From contig NC_033627.1 of assembly GCF_001540865.1 (NCBI RefSeq), positions 7,364,654 through 7,428,653 of the forward strand: 64,000 bases of DNA. Reading direction: 5' to 3'. The notes below the pieces were generated by a model. It was not told where the DNA came from and did no database searches. It saw only the letters and a program-made list of their open reading frames with translations. Source of the stretch: Ananas comosus. Its lineage: Eukaryota; Streptophyta; Magnoliopsida; Poales; Bromeliaceae. Positions 9,574 through 21,300 of the stretch are shown here, piece after piece. Numbering within the stretch: the first letter of the stretch is position 1; each line of letters begins with the position of its first letter. A program made the position numbers and the translations under genes.

Positions 9574-12500
9574 TGTAACATACCAGATTTTGGTATAAAA
9601 ATAAAAATAAATAAAAATAGTGTGAGAAACTATTTTTATTGAATTTATAGAATTAAAACATAAGTCAAAAGTGACTTGTGCTGAAATCGAAATGAAAACA
9701 GAAGATCTAGAATTTTCTGTTGGAAATGGGACAGATAAATTAGCAGAAAATGCACAGTCTCAGAAAATTATGAAAATTGGAGAATAAGTCAAAAATATTT
9801 TTATGAGGCTAGATTTCAAGTTTCATATTTTTATGACACCCGTAGAGTGAGAAATAAAATCCGAGAGTTATCTGATAAAGATTACAGTTCGGTATAGTTT
9901 TCGGTAGCCAAATGGGGTCGAAACTGGAAACTTAAAATATATTCTTGCTCAGTACGTAAAACCGAACATAACTGTCAAGTTTGAACTCAAACGGACACTC
10001 AGGGAGCTCCGACGAAAGTTATCAGATTTCAAGCTGCCCGGGAATGAATAGTGTCTTGGGGTGTATTATAAAGAAGCTGAAGCTTCTTCTTCCTCTTCTT
10101 CAGCCCGAGCACGCCCACACCCACGCACGCATGGAGTAGAGAGAGAAACCCTCCTTCCTCTCTCTAGATATCTCTCTCATCTCTCTAAATCTCTCTCTAA
10201 AAATTGGAGAGTTGGTGGAGAAGATGCTTGCGAACGCGTTGGAGGCGACGGATCGAGCTTTCGTGCGCCCGTTGGAGCGGCGTGTTTTCGTCGCGGCGTT
10301 CACATTGTGGTAAGCTTTTAGGATTTGGTTTAATCCTTAATTTTAAGTGTTCTAATAGCCTCTAATGAGCATTATAAACATATTTGCTCTATTTAATTTG
10401 GATTATTTGGAGATTAATTCATGTTAGGCTTAGAAAATGGGGTTTTGTAAAATATGAGGGTTTGATCTAATTTGACACTCCGTAAACCAAATTGCTAGGT
10501 AAACGAACGCGTTGGCGAAGACGGTTCGGCAATCCGACGAGCCGTTACAAAGTTATTAAAGAAATGGACGTTTAGGCTTCGGGTCCGCCGGGAGGGCCGA
10601 GGCGATATCGTAAATTCATGAAAATGGATTTGAAGCATCGTGGCACATAACCGAAGACCTTTAATTTTCGGATCGTGAATTGGAGGCCGTTCGGGTGGTC
10701 GCGTGAGAGATCGGGCCAAACCGGGTGCCGGGTGCCGCGGGAGGCCGATTGCAAGTGTCGACAAGCAATCGGAATGCGAAATGAGGTGGGTTGTGCTTAC
10801 CGAAGCGACTAGGTCGCCCTTTATGTCTAAGAAATGAGATTTCATATTGATGCATATTGACATAATATAAGAATGTGAAAAGAATGCATGTTAACATACT
10901 ATAGAAATGCTAGATGAATGCATATGATTAATGCTTTGAATGCATAATATAAAGGGCGTATGAATGTTAGCATTATAAGAACATCATAAAAGGAATGTAT
11001 GATGACATGTTGTAGAATATGCTAAATGTAATGCATAATGAATTAAGTGCTAAAAGAATGCATGAGATGCTAAGTATGGACTATTTTGGATAATGACTAT
11101 ATGTATGTTGACAAATCATGTGATGCTAGTGGTATATGTGCATGATGATATATTATGAATTTACATATTGTGGATTATGTTAAATAGAAAAACATACTTG
11201 ATGACATATTGCCATGTTGTGGAACATAGTGGACAATCTATATATATATTAGATCGAGTGGCATTAAACCTAGCATCTTGAACCTAGCAAACACTTGTGG
11301 TGATTGATCATATATATTCTGGTGTCATTCATGTATGTTAGGACCCTATTATTGTGTAAATGTGAGAGTTGGACTTGAACATTAGTAAACAAGGGTGACA
11401 ATGACAATAGAGACATGATTGGCATCAAGAAAGTGATTGTTAAACATAGTTTAACCATATTGACATTGGTCCAAGTTGACATAGAGAGTGGCATGATTAA
11501 ATAGGTAGAGACCTATCATGACATTGGCATTGTGACGAGTGGCTATGAATCCTCAAGTTGAGGATTGGATCGATACTCACGTTACGTCTTGGCTTGAGGG
11601 AGGTAGCTCCCCCTCGGGCGGTGCGCTCCGGAGTTGGTCACCACTGGGCGTGGTAAAGTCCCACCAGTTGACGGTCCCTAGGGAGGTTCGAGTCCCCCGT
11701 TATTAAGGGATTTGGTTGTGAGTTATTGGGGTTAACATGGTTAACCGGTAAGATTGGGTCATAGCCAAATGAGTGTACAACAAGTATGCATTATGAGTTA
11801 TGGATTTGGTATCCTAGTCGAGAGGATTTAGGGCTGAGGTGTATGTGAGACGTCCATCGCCTCGAGCCTGGTTCTAGTGCGGTACTCCGCAGACGATTGA
11901 CTCAAGACCGAGTCGGGTGGTTAGCCTTGTAAAGGTAGATGAAACTTTATGATTAAAACGGTGATTGACAAGAATCTAAGATAGAGGAAACCTTAGATAT
12001 CGAATGGATGAGCTATGGTTAGCAGAATTGAAAGTAGTGTCAAATGAACTACTAGTTGGTTGCATAGTTGCATTATTGCATGATTTGCATATAGCATTGC
12101 ATTATTGCATTCGTGAGGCAATGCATGGTTTTATTCGTTGCATAATCAAGATATATATCTATCTGTTTATTGAACTAACTTGCAGTTGCCTCCCTTGGAC
12201 CTATTGGTCGAGCTTTTTCCTTGGGTGGCCGTACCCACTGGGAACCATGGAGTTGGTTCTCACCCCACGTAGTTTTGGGGTGTTTACACGTTCGCACGTG
12301 AGCGGCGCGGCGGCGCGAGGAAAGGGCGTAGCTCCGTAGATAGCGCCCTACCCCAGAGACCATAGCTAGCAGTACCCCGTCGACATAGCTTAGGGGTTAA
12401 AGAAATGAAAAGAACACAATGTAACATGATGTATTAAAGATATAAATGTTGTAATAATTTAGATTGCATTTGGATGAAAAAGGAATGGTAGTTGAGGTGT

Positions 12501-12706
12501 AAAATGCATGAATATGAATGAATATAATGATATAGGATGTGTTATGTTGTTTGATACCTTCCATTATGCAATCTTGATTGAAATGTGTTCCTGGTTGGAA
12601 CTTCGTACATTGTATTGATTGCTATGCCTTGAACGTACAGGGGAGACTCTGTACGTAGTACAGGGGAAACCCTGTCCGTTCGGCGATCTGTTGCAGCGCC
12701 GTGACA
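9574..12706 (+). mobile_element. Solo LTR, family C (3,133 bp), TSD gaata
   Basis: It begins TGTAACATACCAG and ends GCGCCGTGACA, with an exact gaata duplication at 9,569-9,573 and 12,707-12,711. It matches both LTRs of the two-LTR element at 24,531-33,839 over its full length. A TATA-like 'TATTATAAAG' lies near 10,065, followed by a short GC-rich leader with splice-donor-like GTGGTAAGC near 10,307. A 350-400 bp AT-rich tract of degenerate ATGCAT/ATGCTA words lies at about 10,850-11,220. No coding capacity is seen. Confidence 0.93.
10850..11220. repeat. Degenerate ATGCAT/ATGCTA-rich tract in LTR C
   Basis: Words such as aatgcat, atgctaa, atgatg and tgtaga recur without a strict period. The same tract is present in the other family C LTRs at about 25,800-26,270 and 31,810-32,290, so it belongs to the LTR. 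Confidence 0.6.
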
Positions 12707-13599
12707 GAATAACCCTTATTGTTGAGCATAGTAGTATGGTAGCTACGAATTCATTATGAATTGCATGCGTGCATGATATTAGATTGAGGCATGGTAGAGT
12801 ACTCACATTTCTATTTAATGCTAGTTCTTAATTGTTATCGCTTTCAAGTTTATCTACCTATCTATCTGCATATCTGCCTATGCCTGCTTAGACCTAGTGG
12901 GGAGATCGGCGGAGTCGGCTGCCGAACCCACTGGGAACTATGGAAGATAGTTCTCACCCCACTCTCTACAGGTCCGAGTTCGAGTGTCCCCGGCGAGCAC
13001 GAGGATCGTGGCAAGGGCATAGCGCCCTAAGGGTATCCATAGCTAGCTTTACTTCCTTTGCATTAGCTCTACCCTGTACTTATGTTTGAGAGTAGATGTT
13101 GTATAGGGTGAGGTTTTGAGAGTGATTGTACATATGTTCTGGAAAAATACAAAAGATGAAATAATTGTATAAGTTGAATGAGTTCAATAGTTAAGTATAT
13201 CTCTCTTTTGATCACTTGTATGCTTTACTCGTGTTGCTTGCTCTTTAATAGTTGGCACTGGTTGTGCTTCGTTATCGTTGTTTGATCATGTATGTAATCA
13301 AGTGTATTTCTTGGAAACTTGTGTACATGATCTCGTCGTTTGAGCCTTGGGCGGATAGGGGAGTTGCTGTCCGTTCGGCGGTCCGTTCGCCGCGCCCGAA
13401 CCGGACCAAATCGGTAGTGGTCTCGGGGCGGGGGCGTGACATCACAGGTCAGTCCTTAGCTCTTAATTTGCAAAGTAGTCGCGTCGACCGTGCTTGTACA
13501 ATGGTAATACCATCTCTTACCCTCTCTTTTGTTGTATGTTAGAAATGTGGTATGTCTTGAGTTTAATATTTTGTACATTTTATTATATTACTTTAGAAC

Positions 13600-14971
13600 T
13601 CTATATCTGGCGACTGTGTTCCTTTCTATATCCATTGGGACGGGAATTTTGTCGAGAACAATAATGTACCACGATATATTGGTGGCCGTAAAGAATTGGT
13701 TGCGATCCGACGCGATATCTCATTTCGGAAATTTGAGATGGAAATATACAATGTTACTAATTATGATCGAGTGGAAGACCGTCTACGCATCATGGTGAAA
13801 TGTCCAATGGGAGGCGAATGGGAATTAGTTAACGTATCAAATGACAATACACTATCTGGCATGATGAGTATTTTTCCGTTCCATGGATGTATAAAATTAT
13901 TCGTGGAGAAAGATGTGTCGACGGCACACGACCGTCCAAATACCGTTAATTATACGGAAATGCGTCGTAGTCGCAATGATCAAAGGAATTACGTCAATCG
14001 TGAACGAGTTCGTACATCAAGGTATAAAGTAATGATCTTTATAAATGTTTTTCGTGATTTCTCAATTAGTTTAGGTGCGCGAAATTAATAACTTTGTCTT
14101 ATAAGTGTTACAGAGAGTTTGGAGTCCCATCTTTGCCAGTTAGTACAGCATTGCCATCTGTTATGATGGATCCGTCTCCGTTGGTTGATCAAAATGAGTA
14201 GTAGGTGATTGTATGATTTAGTTACATGAAAAACCAATGTGAATAGTTAATCTTATATATCTCTACAGGTCTACTATCCCTCCTTATCAAAGTGAAGGGC
14301 CATCATCTTATGTTCATAAATGGACAGATTGGGAAGTCAGAACTACTATCCCTCCTTATCAAAATGAAGGTCCATCATCTAGTGTTCATGAATGGCTGGC
14401 TTGGGAAGAAAGAAATATTATCCCTCCTTATCAAAATGAAGGTCCATCATCTAGTGTTCATGAATGGCCGGTTTGGGAAGTAAGAAATACTATCCCTCCT
14501 TATCAAAATGAAGGTTCATCATCTAGTGTTCATGAATGGCCGGCTTGGAAAGTAAGAAATACTATCCCTCCTTATCAAAATGCAGGTCCATCATCTAGTG
14601 TTCGTGAATGGACCAATCGAGAAGTGACTACAACTGATAATGAGGACGTAATTTGAAGTAATGAGTATGTTAGTGAAACTCATGAAGAGGATCAAGGGCG
14701 AATTGATGCTGATTCTAGTGATGACCAGGAATCCTTTGTTCCGTGTTCTTTGGATCCTAATCATGACGGTGGCTTAAATGCACTCGCATGCGCCATTCGA
14801 GATGAAGGTGTTGAATGGATTGATAACTCAAATGTCAACAACGAAGATGTACCGGACCCGGTGGAATTCGAGGAATGTGAAGATCAACGACAACGGTTTC
14901 GTCTGGGTAATGAAGTAATTAATCAAAGCATTGTTGATGCATATAATGAACATAATATTGATCAGGGTCCT
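13600..14971 (+). pseudogene. MULE1 transposase, N-terminal exons
   Basis: The first exon (about 13,600-14,021, donor GTATAA) encodes a PB1-like N-terminal domain that aligns with the MULE2 protein at 44,259-44,576 (HWDG near the start, LFVEKD at the end). A second short exon follows an acceptor at 14,113, and the third runs from 14,270. The third exon holds five 24-residue repeats, an acidic region and the sequence leading into the MuDR domain. An in-frame TGA lies at 14,654-14,656. The start codon is not clear. Coding stops at 14,971 because a solo LTR is inserted, and resumes in frame after 17,501. Confidence 0.82.
14273..14632 (+). repeat. Five in-frame 72 bp repeats (24 aa) in MULE1 transposase
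   Basis: Units start at 14,273, 14,345, 14,417, 14,489 and 14,561, exactly 72 bp apart. Each encodes a variant of TIPPYQNEGPSSSVHEWPAW followed by four more residues. The frame is preserved through all five. I see no such array in the MULE2 transposase at the corresponding place. Confidence 0.92.
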
Positions 14972-17501
14972 TGTCACGCCCCGGGACCCAGCGGAAGCCC
15001 GCCCAGCGCGTGTCCAGACTCGCCGTACGTCTAAAACATACAAGGCGTCTAAAATAAAGCGGTAAATAAAGCAATAAAGGGGAAAGCGTCTAAGTGTATT
15101 AGAGCAAAATACTACGAAGTGCTACAACAAGAAGAAGATCATAAAACTGATAATCCGCTAGGTAAAACATAAGATAATACAAAAGGAGTTCCAAAGCAAG
15201 TACTAATCTGAATACAAGGTGGTCTCTCTATACATGGTGCCAAAACTCTCCCTCTCTCTAATACAAACAAAAGAAGGAGTAACCACCTATCGCAAAACGG
15301 ACTCTCTCCCGAGCTAGCTACGCGACACCCTTGCCGCGATCCCGTGCCTCCGCCGGTGCCGAAGGCTCTGAAAAGAAAACATAGAAACAGGGGCGTGAGA
15401 ACTATTAAATAATAGTTCCCAGTGGGCAATTATTAACTTCAGTAAAATGCGCCACTAGGCCCAAAACTACAAAAGTGGGTCAGTGTATAAGTATAAGCCA
15501 AAGCGATAAGAACAACTAGGAAATAAATATGAATACTATTCAACAATGATTATCTCTATTTAGCATGATTTGTATAGGTAAGAAGGCAGTTACTACAAGT
15601 ATGTGCACAAGAGTATTCAACATGCAAATGCATAAGTATGCAACTAATCCAATGTCCACAATGTAAATAGTAAAGATGTCATTGTTTACTATTCTAGTCA
15701 ATGTCCACTTGTCACTTTAATTGTTTACAGTTCAACTTTGATAAGACCCACCCGAAGGCTGTTTGGCATAAGACCCACCCGAAGGCTGTCTAGCTTTACC
15801 GTGCCTAATGGCCCCGTGGTAGTCAACATCCCCACTCTAGGAATGAGCCTTTCCCACAGCAATCCACTTCGGCGCCCAATCCCGCACGGCGAACGTATCG
15901 CGATAGCCAACTCCGGAGTGCCGGCTTGTAAGGAGCGACCCTCACAAGCATGTGCGAATGAGCACAATAGCAAGCATGCGTATAAGTCTGTCTCAAGTAC
16001 CAAGTCTTCATGTCTAAAACATGGAATATATCGAATGTCACAAAGGCCTATCACTATGTCATCATGTCTCTAACATGGAATATAGTCGATGTCCAATGGC
16101 CTATCACTATGTCTCTATGTTGCATTTTCATAGTTTACTAGTTCCAAGTGTCCCTTTATGACACTATTGCTCAATGAGTCCAAGCATGGTATTTATGTTC
16201 ATGAATACATAATTCTACTCATTTCAAACATAAGAGACATGTTCTCAACTTGCAAAGCTATCCATCTTTCACAATGCATGCAGTCTACACATATAGCTCT
16301 ACTATATAGAGTTCAATTTCATAAATACATAAGGCATACATTTCAAGTGTTCTAAAATTCACATAATTCATATTTAGCATGGATTTGCATTCAAAAATAC
16401 TTTACGATAAGTATAGAAAACATAGGGGCCATTTTGCCCCGTGTTCATAAAGCCAAACCCACCGATGATGCCAAAACCCTTCGTAAGCCCCGACGAAGGT
16501 TTCGACTAGTCTCCTAGCACCCTAAAGATGTAGGAACACGGGTGAAACAAATCTTACGATCAACCCTAAGCTCAATCAAAAGCAACATAGGCTAAGGTGG
16601 AGAAAACTCACCTAGGTGAAGAAATCCTCTCTCAAACTCCAAATGGGAGTTAGAGTTCTTCAAATCCAACCTAATTGAAGGTACCAAACCCATCAATTAG
16701 GTTTTAAAGCCCTCAAATCCAAAAAGCCCCAAATCTAACCTTAAAATCCCTATCTAGGGTTTCTTCAAGCAAAAAGCTCCAAAACTAGGATCTAAAGGAG
16801 AAGAACTAGTCACATACCTCTAGAAAGCTCCAAACCAAGTCCAAAATCCTCTTAGGTTGAAGATTGGTCCACCACCAAGCTCCAATAGCAAGCTCCAAGT
16901 CCCCCAAAGGTGAGAAATGAGGAAGAAGGTGATGCTCCAAGGCCTCCAAGCAAGATCCTCTCCTTCTCCTTCTTCTTCCTCTCCTTCTCCCTCTCTTCTT
17001 CTCTCTCTAGAATGGGTGTGAATGGAAGAAATGAGGATGGAAGAGAGTGGAAGTGTCATATAGACCATCTAGTGCAACAAAATCCAGAAAAGCCCCTCAA
17101 AAACTCAAATTCACATCAGCCCGGTCTGGGCAGTTTTCGCCCAGAGGGACCAGTCTCCCCGACTTGGACCGGTCTCTCAGCCTGCCCCGAAAATCCAACG
17201 CTCGGGAACCGGTCTCTTCCCGCACGGGACCGGTCTCTCCCCGCGCAAACGCGCTCGGGGATCGGTCTCGCCTGCCAGGGACCGGTTGCCTCGCCAGCTG
17301 CCGCAACACTGAGCTGAGAGGACCGGTCTCTCACATCAGGGACCGATCCTCGAGAGTGAAAACTCTCAGGACATGCCAAAACTCTAGAGATCAAGCTTTT
17401 AGGCCGGAATACCATCTACGACCTTCCACCAAGTGTGGAAAAGTTCGGAGTACACATTAAACACTCGAACCTCGCAATTTGCAAAGGTCCAGTGTGCTAC
17501 A
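14972..17501 (-). mobile_element. Solo LTR, family B termini (2,530 bp), TSD gtcct
   Basis: On the + strand it reads TGTCACGCCCCGGG...GTGCTACA, flanked by exact gtcct (14,967-14,971 and 17,502-17,506). The transposase frame continues exactly across it. It shares both termini with the other family B copies but carries the GAGACCGGTCTC type of palindrome array. The 'CCACTGGGAACTATT' module (minus strand) lies near 15,405-15,430 and the 'GGTCGCTCC' block (minus strand) near 15,905-15,945. Confidence 0.94.
17146..17350. repeat. ACCGGT palindrome array (GAGACCGGTCTC type)
   Basis: About eight ACCGGT or close variants (accagt, atcggt, accgat) are flanked by GAG/GGG and CTC/CCC. It lies in the same LTR position as the GTACCGGTAC arrays of other family B copies, just upstream (minus strand) of a 'tctatatgac' TATA-like motif near 17,055-17,065. 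Confidence 0.8.
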
Positions 17502-18327
17502 GTCCTCCAAGTGATGAAGCATGGACTAATCGGACTTTTTTTGAGAAATCATCTCTAGTGAACGCTTTGGATGCTTGGCACATTGCACATGATGTGCAGC
17601 TTAAAGTTGTTAAGTCAAATACAACTAGATATACTGTGAGATGTGTGATCGATTCTTGCCCATGGAGATTACATGCCTCTCAACCGAAAGGTAGTTCATT
17701 TTTTAAAGTAAAGACTTATAAAGGTCCGCACACATGTTTGGTTCCAATTCTGAATACAAGACATCGAAACTGTACATCATCATTCATATGTCAATTTATA
17801 CTACCTACACTGAAGGCAAGGCTTACTATGAGTCCTATGGAAATTCAAGCTCGAGTTCAGAGTGAGTTACACGTTAGCATATCATATAGCAAGGCTTGGT
17901 GGGCTCAGAATAAAGCACTACAAATTATATACGGTAGTTGGGAGCAATCATACTGCGACCTTCCTCTATACTTCTCTATGTTGGAATCAACAAATCCTAG
18001 AACTATTACGAAGATTGATTTTATTAGTGTGACAAGCAATACTATAATGTTTTCACGAGCCTTTTGGGCTTTTGGACCGTCGATTCATGGTTGGGAGTAT
18101 TGCTGGCCATTACTTAGTATCAATGCTACCCATTTGTATGGAAAATATGGAGGCCACGTATTAATTGCCACATGTATCGATGCCAACGGTGGTTTATTTT
18201 CGCTAGCTTTCGCAATTTATGAGGGAGAGAATGGCTCGAGTTGGGAGTGGTTTTTAAGTTGCTTAAGAAGGTATATAACAAGATCTCGAGTTATTACACT
18301 AATTTCATATCGTTTTAAAGGGCTAGC
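17502..18327 (+). pseudogene. MULE1 transposase, MuDR and N-terminal catalytic region
   Basis: The stretch encodes the MuDR DNA-binding region (CVIDSCPWRLHA near 17,645) and the first part of the MULE catalytic domain. It is close to the intact-looking MULE2 region at 41,300-42,100. The two catalytic aspartates are lost: the DGTH-type motif reads NATH (Asn codon 18,122-18,124) and the SDR motif reads SYR (Tyr codon 18,308-18,310). Coding is cut at 18,327 by an LTR insertion and continues at 23,662. Confidence 0.88.
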
Positions 18328-18500
18328 TGTAATACACTGAACTTATGCAAATTGCGAAGTTCGAGTATGTAGACGGATATTTGGAGCTATTCTACATCTT
18401 CTAAAGGGTTTAGAGAAGATATTGGACAAGTTTGAGAGTGATTGGAAGGCCAGAAGCAAGAAAGTGCATTATTCTAGCGAAATTCAGCTTTTTCTGTATT

Positions 18501-18535
18501 GTGTACCGGTACAGCCATCATCGTGTACCGATACA
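18501..18535. repeat. Two ACCGGT-type palindromes in LTR D
   Basis: GTACCGGTAC and GTACCGATAC lie 27 bp apart, about 175 bp into the LTR. Confidence 0.65.
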
Positions 18536-19428
18536 TAATGGCAGAAACGTGACAGCAAGGCTCTTTTGGTAATTTCACATTCTATACTTATCTACTTACC
18601 TTCAGCTCGACCCCTGAAGCTTTTTAGATGATGCTAGAGCTCAGTGAAGCTGCCCTGCATCTCTTCCTCTTTCTCTCTCTAGGGTTTTTCTCTCTCTACA
18701 TAGAAATCGGAGATTTAGCTCGTTTTCGTCGCCCCGCTTGTTCCTCGCTATTTGCGAGTGTCGCAGAGCTCACGTGGACGTATAAGAGAGCGTTTTGAAA
18801 GGCTTTTCGCAGCTCTGAACCAGTAATTTCCTGGTTGGGAGCTTGAGAAAGTAATCGACTCAATTATTCCGTACTCGAGGTTCTATTAGTCAATTAGTTT
18901 GTTGATTTTGGATTTTTGTTGTTCCAGCTGAGAGAAAGAGGTTTTGCTGCTGTAACAGGGTCAGATGTTATAGCTTAGCTCAGTTGGGACTGAGTTTATG
19001 ATCTAAGAAGGTAAACTACTTCTTTTCTTCATTGTTTGGGCATGAATTCGACGATAAAAGGGCTGATTTTGGGATCGTTGTTCGCAGCAGGTTTCCGAAT
19101 TAAATTGAGCTTAATTGGTGACCTTGGGGACTGGTTTAGAAAGTGTTCTAATCTGAGGTAAGCAGGAATTTTAATTGGAAACTAATTTCGCAAGAATTCA
19201 GCCATAATAGCTTGTATACAAGCATATTGATGCCGTTTTGATGTTGTTCGCAGCGAGAGTGTAATATACTGAAAATTTGGAAAATAAATATCGAACTTTA
19301 GTCAAATTGACCAAAGTGCGAGGATGGTACACTTCGGAATGTCCGAAGGTGTTAAAATGATCAAAAGTGAGTTACGGGAGGTTTTCGAGAGCTAAAGGAT
19401 CAAAATCTGCATTCTGCAGTTTTGAGCT

Positions 19429-19662
19429 CTCGGGGACCGGTCCCTGGTGGGAGAGACCGGTCCCCGAATGCGTATGAATTGAGACAGCCGAAAAATCGGC
19501 TAAGTCCTGAGAAACTAGCTCTCGGGAATCGGTCCCTGCCTGAGAGACCGATCCCCGAGAGACCGGTCCCACCAGAGAGAGACCGGTCGCATCGCGCGCA
19601 GCAGCTCTGGCTGTGCAGGGTGGACCTTCGGGAACCGGTCCCTGATGGAGAGACCGGTCCCC
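19429..19662. repeat. ACCGGT palindrome array (GGGACCGGTCCC type)
   Basis: Eight ACCGGT or near-ACCGGT sites are flanked by GGG/GAG and CCC/CTC, about 170-400 bp into the LTR and upstream of an AT-rich TATA-like stretch near 19,705-19,735. Confidence 0.8.
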
Positions 19663-21216
19663 GCCTGCGCAAACTACCTAGTTCAGGCAGTGTAATGAGA
19701 TAAAAGCTGAGGGACTTATATGCAAAAATGCATTATGTGGGTCATGTTTAGGGCTGAGAGAGCCTCTCCCTCTCATTCCCTCACACCCAAAGTCATCCCT
19801 CACCCCCTCTCTCTCTAGAAGACAAAGAAGGAGAAGAAAAAGACAAAGGAAAGGAAGGAAAAAGAAGAAGAAGAAAGTGGAGAAGAAGCCATTGGAGTGA
19901 GGCAACTCCATCTTCTTCCTCTCTAGTGTAAGAAAGGAGCAAGCTTTGAGGTAAGCTTTGCCCCTTTTCATATTAACTCCCAAACTAGGGTTTGGATAAA
20001 CCTAAAAATAATTTTTATGGAGCTTTTAAAGCATTGGAAGCTTTTCTTTTGCTTCTTTAGAGATCAAGACCATGAAAATGGTGAAGTTTGAGGTGAGCTT
20101 CATCACCTCTCATGGTGAAACCCTAAGTAGGGTTTTGATTTGTCTAAAGATGGTTCTAATGGACTTTTTAGAGTATAATGAAGCTACTTTTGCTTCCTAT
20201 TGAGATCAAACCCTAGGTTTGATGATACTATGGAGCTAGGGCACCCAAATTGGGGCTTTTGCTCATGGGGGTTCCTAAGTGAAATTGACCCTCTAGAAAC
20301 CTAATTGGGGGTATTTCCGACGCGTTGGTGCGCTCGGATTAATGTTACGAAAAGCCAATGTAAAGATATAAGCAAAATGGCCTAATAGGGCTTCGTTTTG
20401 CCGCAGGTAAGGAACGAAAGGTCTAAAAAAATCCCAAGAAAATCATCGGAGCACCTTTGAAAGCCTACGAGGTGGGTGGTGCTTCTCAAACTTATTGAAC
20501 TTCTCTCTATGCCTAATGTGTCATTCATTTGAGCATGTGTATATATATTGTTCCATGCATTTTAGGGTAAAGTGATGATGAAAATGTGATGATGCATCAT
20601 TGTGAGTACAACTTGCATAATATAATGAATAAGAACTATGTGAACGTCGAAAACCCTATGTGTATGCATGAGAGAAAAGTGAGCACCCAAAGTGAGCAAA
20701 AGAACAGAGTGACACAATGACATAGATCGAGTGGCATTCGATAAAGTTAAAGTGAAATGACACTAGAGATAGTGTGAGGTAAAAAATCAGTGTATTGTAA
20801 AGAATGATGAAAATGACAATGGTTAACGCTAAAGTAATGTGGGGAGTAAAGAACATGAAGTGCTAGAGGTAGCCAAAAGTAAAGAATGTAAAGAATATGA
20901 TTGCTAGAGTTAGCAAGAATAATGAATGGTAAAGAACAATGATTGCTAGAGTGGCAACAAAAAGTGAAGAAAGAACACTAGAGCTAGTGTAAAGTCAAGA
21001 TTGAACTTATAAATCCTTTGAGTTAAGGATATGATCATACTTGCTATGAGTTCCGTGCTCGAGGGCGGTCGCTCCCCCTCGGGCGATGCACTCCGGAGTT
21101 ATGCATCACGGGTTGGAGTAAACCCGAAGGACGGTCCTAGCGGGTGAGTTCCTGCGATGATGGACTTAATGTGAAGCAAGTCAATGTGGCGATACCCCCG
21201 GGTTAGCCTTGAGATT

Positions 21217-21300
21217 AAAGAACAAAGAGCAAAAAACAAAGTGCAAAGAACAAAGAACAAAGAACAAAGAACAAAGAGTAAAGTGAAAAGTACAAAGAAT
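21217..21300. repeat. AAAGAAC-type tandem repeat
   Basis: The heptamer aaagaac and one-base variants repeat about 11 times in 84 bp, inside the solo LTR. Confidence 0.8.

Larger units (their letters stand above)
5235..13441 (+). mobile_element. 3' LTR (family A) of the Tekay-type element, with two nested solo LTRs
   Basis: The LTR begins TGTAAGG directly after the polypurine tract and ends GGGGGCGTGACA at 13,441. The right target duplication should be 'tcaca' (13,442-13,446). After removing two nested solo LTRs with their duplications (6,360-8,864 and 9,574-12,711) about 2.56 kb of LTR remains. In order it carries an ACCGGT palindrome array, a TATA-like region, a CT-rich then GA-rich leader ending in a splice-donor-like GAGGTAAGC (near 5,988), a 31 bp tandem repeat, the 'actccggag' block (near 9,400) and the 'CCACTGGGAACTAT' module (near 12,930). 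No host gene is present. Confidence 0.85.

Noticed and set aside
13442..13600. 5' terminal repeat of MULE1
   Set aside because: No TAAATAG/AATTTATTT-type terminus or CGGTGAA palindrome is visible here; the end should lie beyond the Tekay-type insertion, outside the window.
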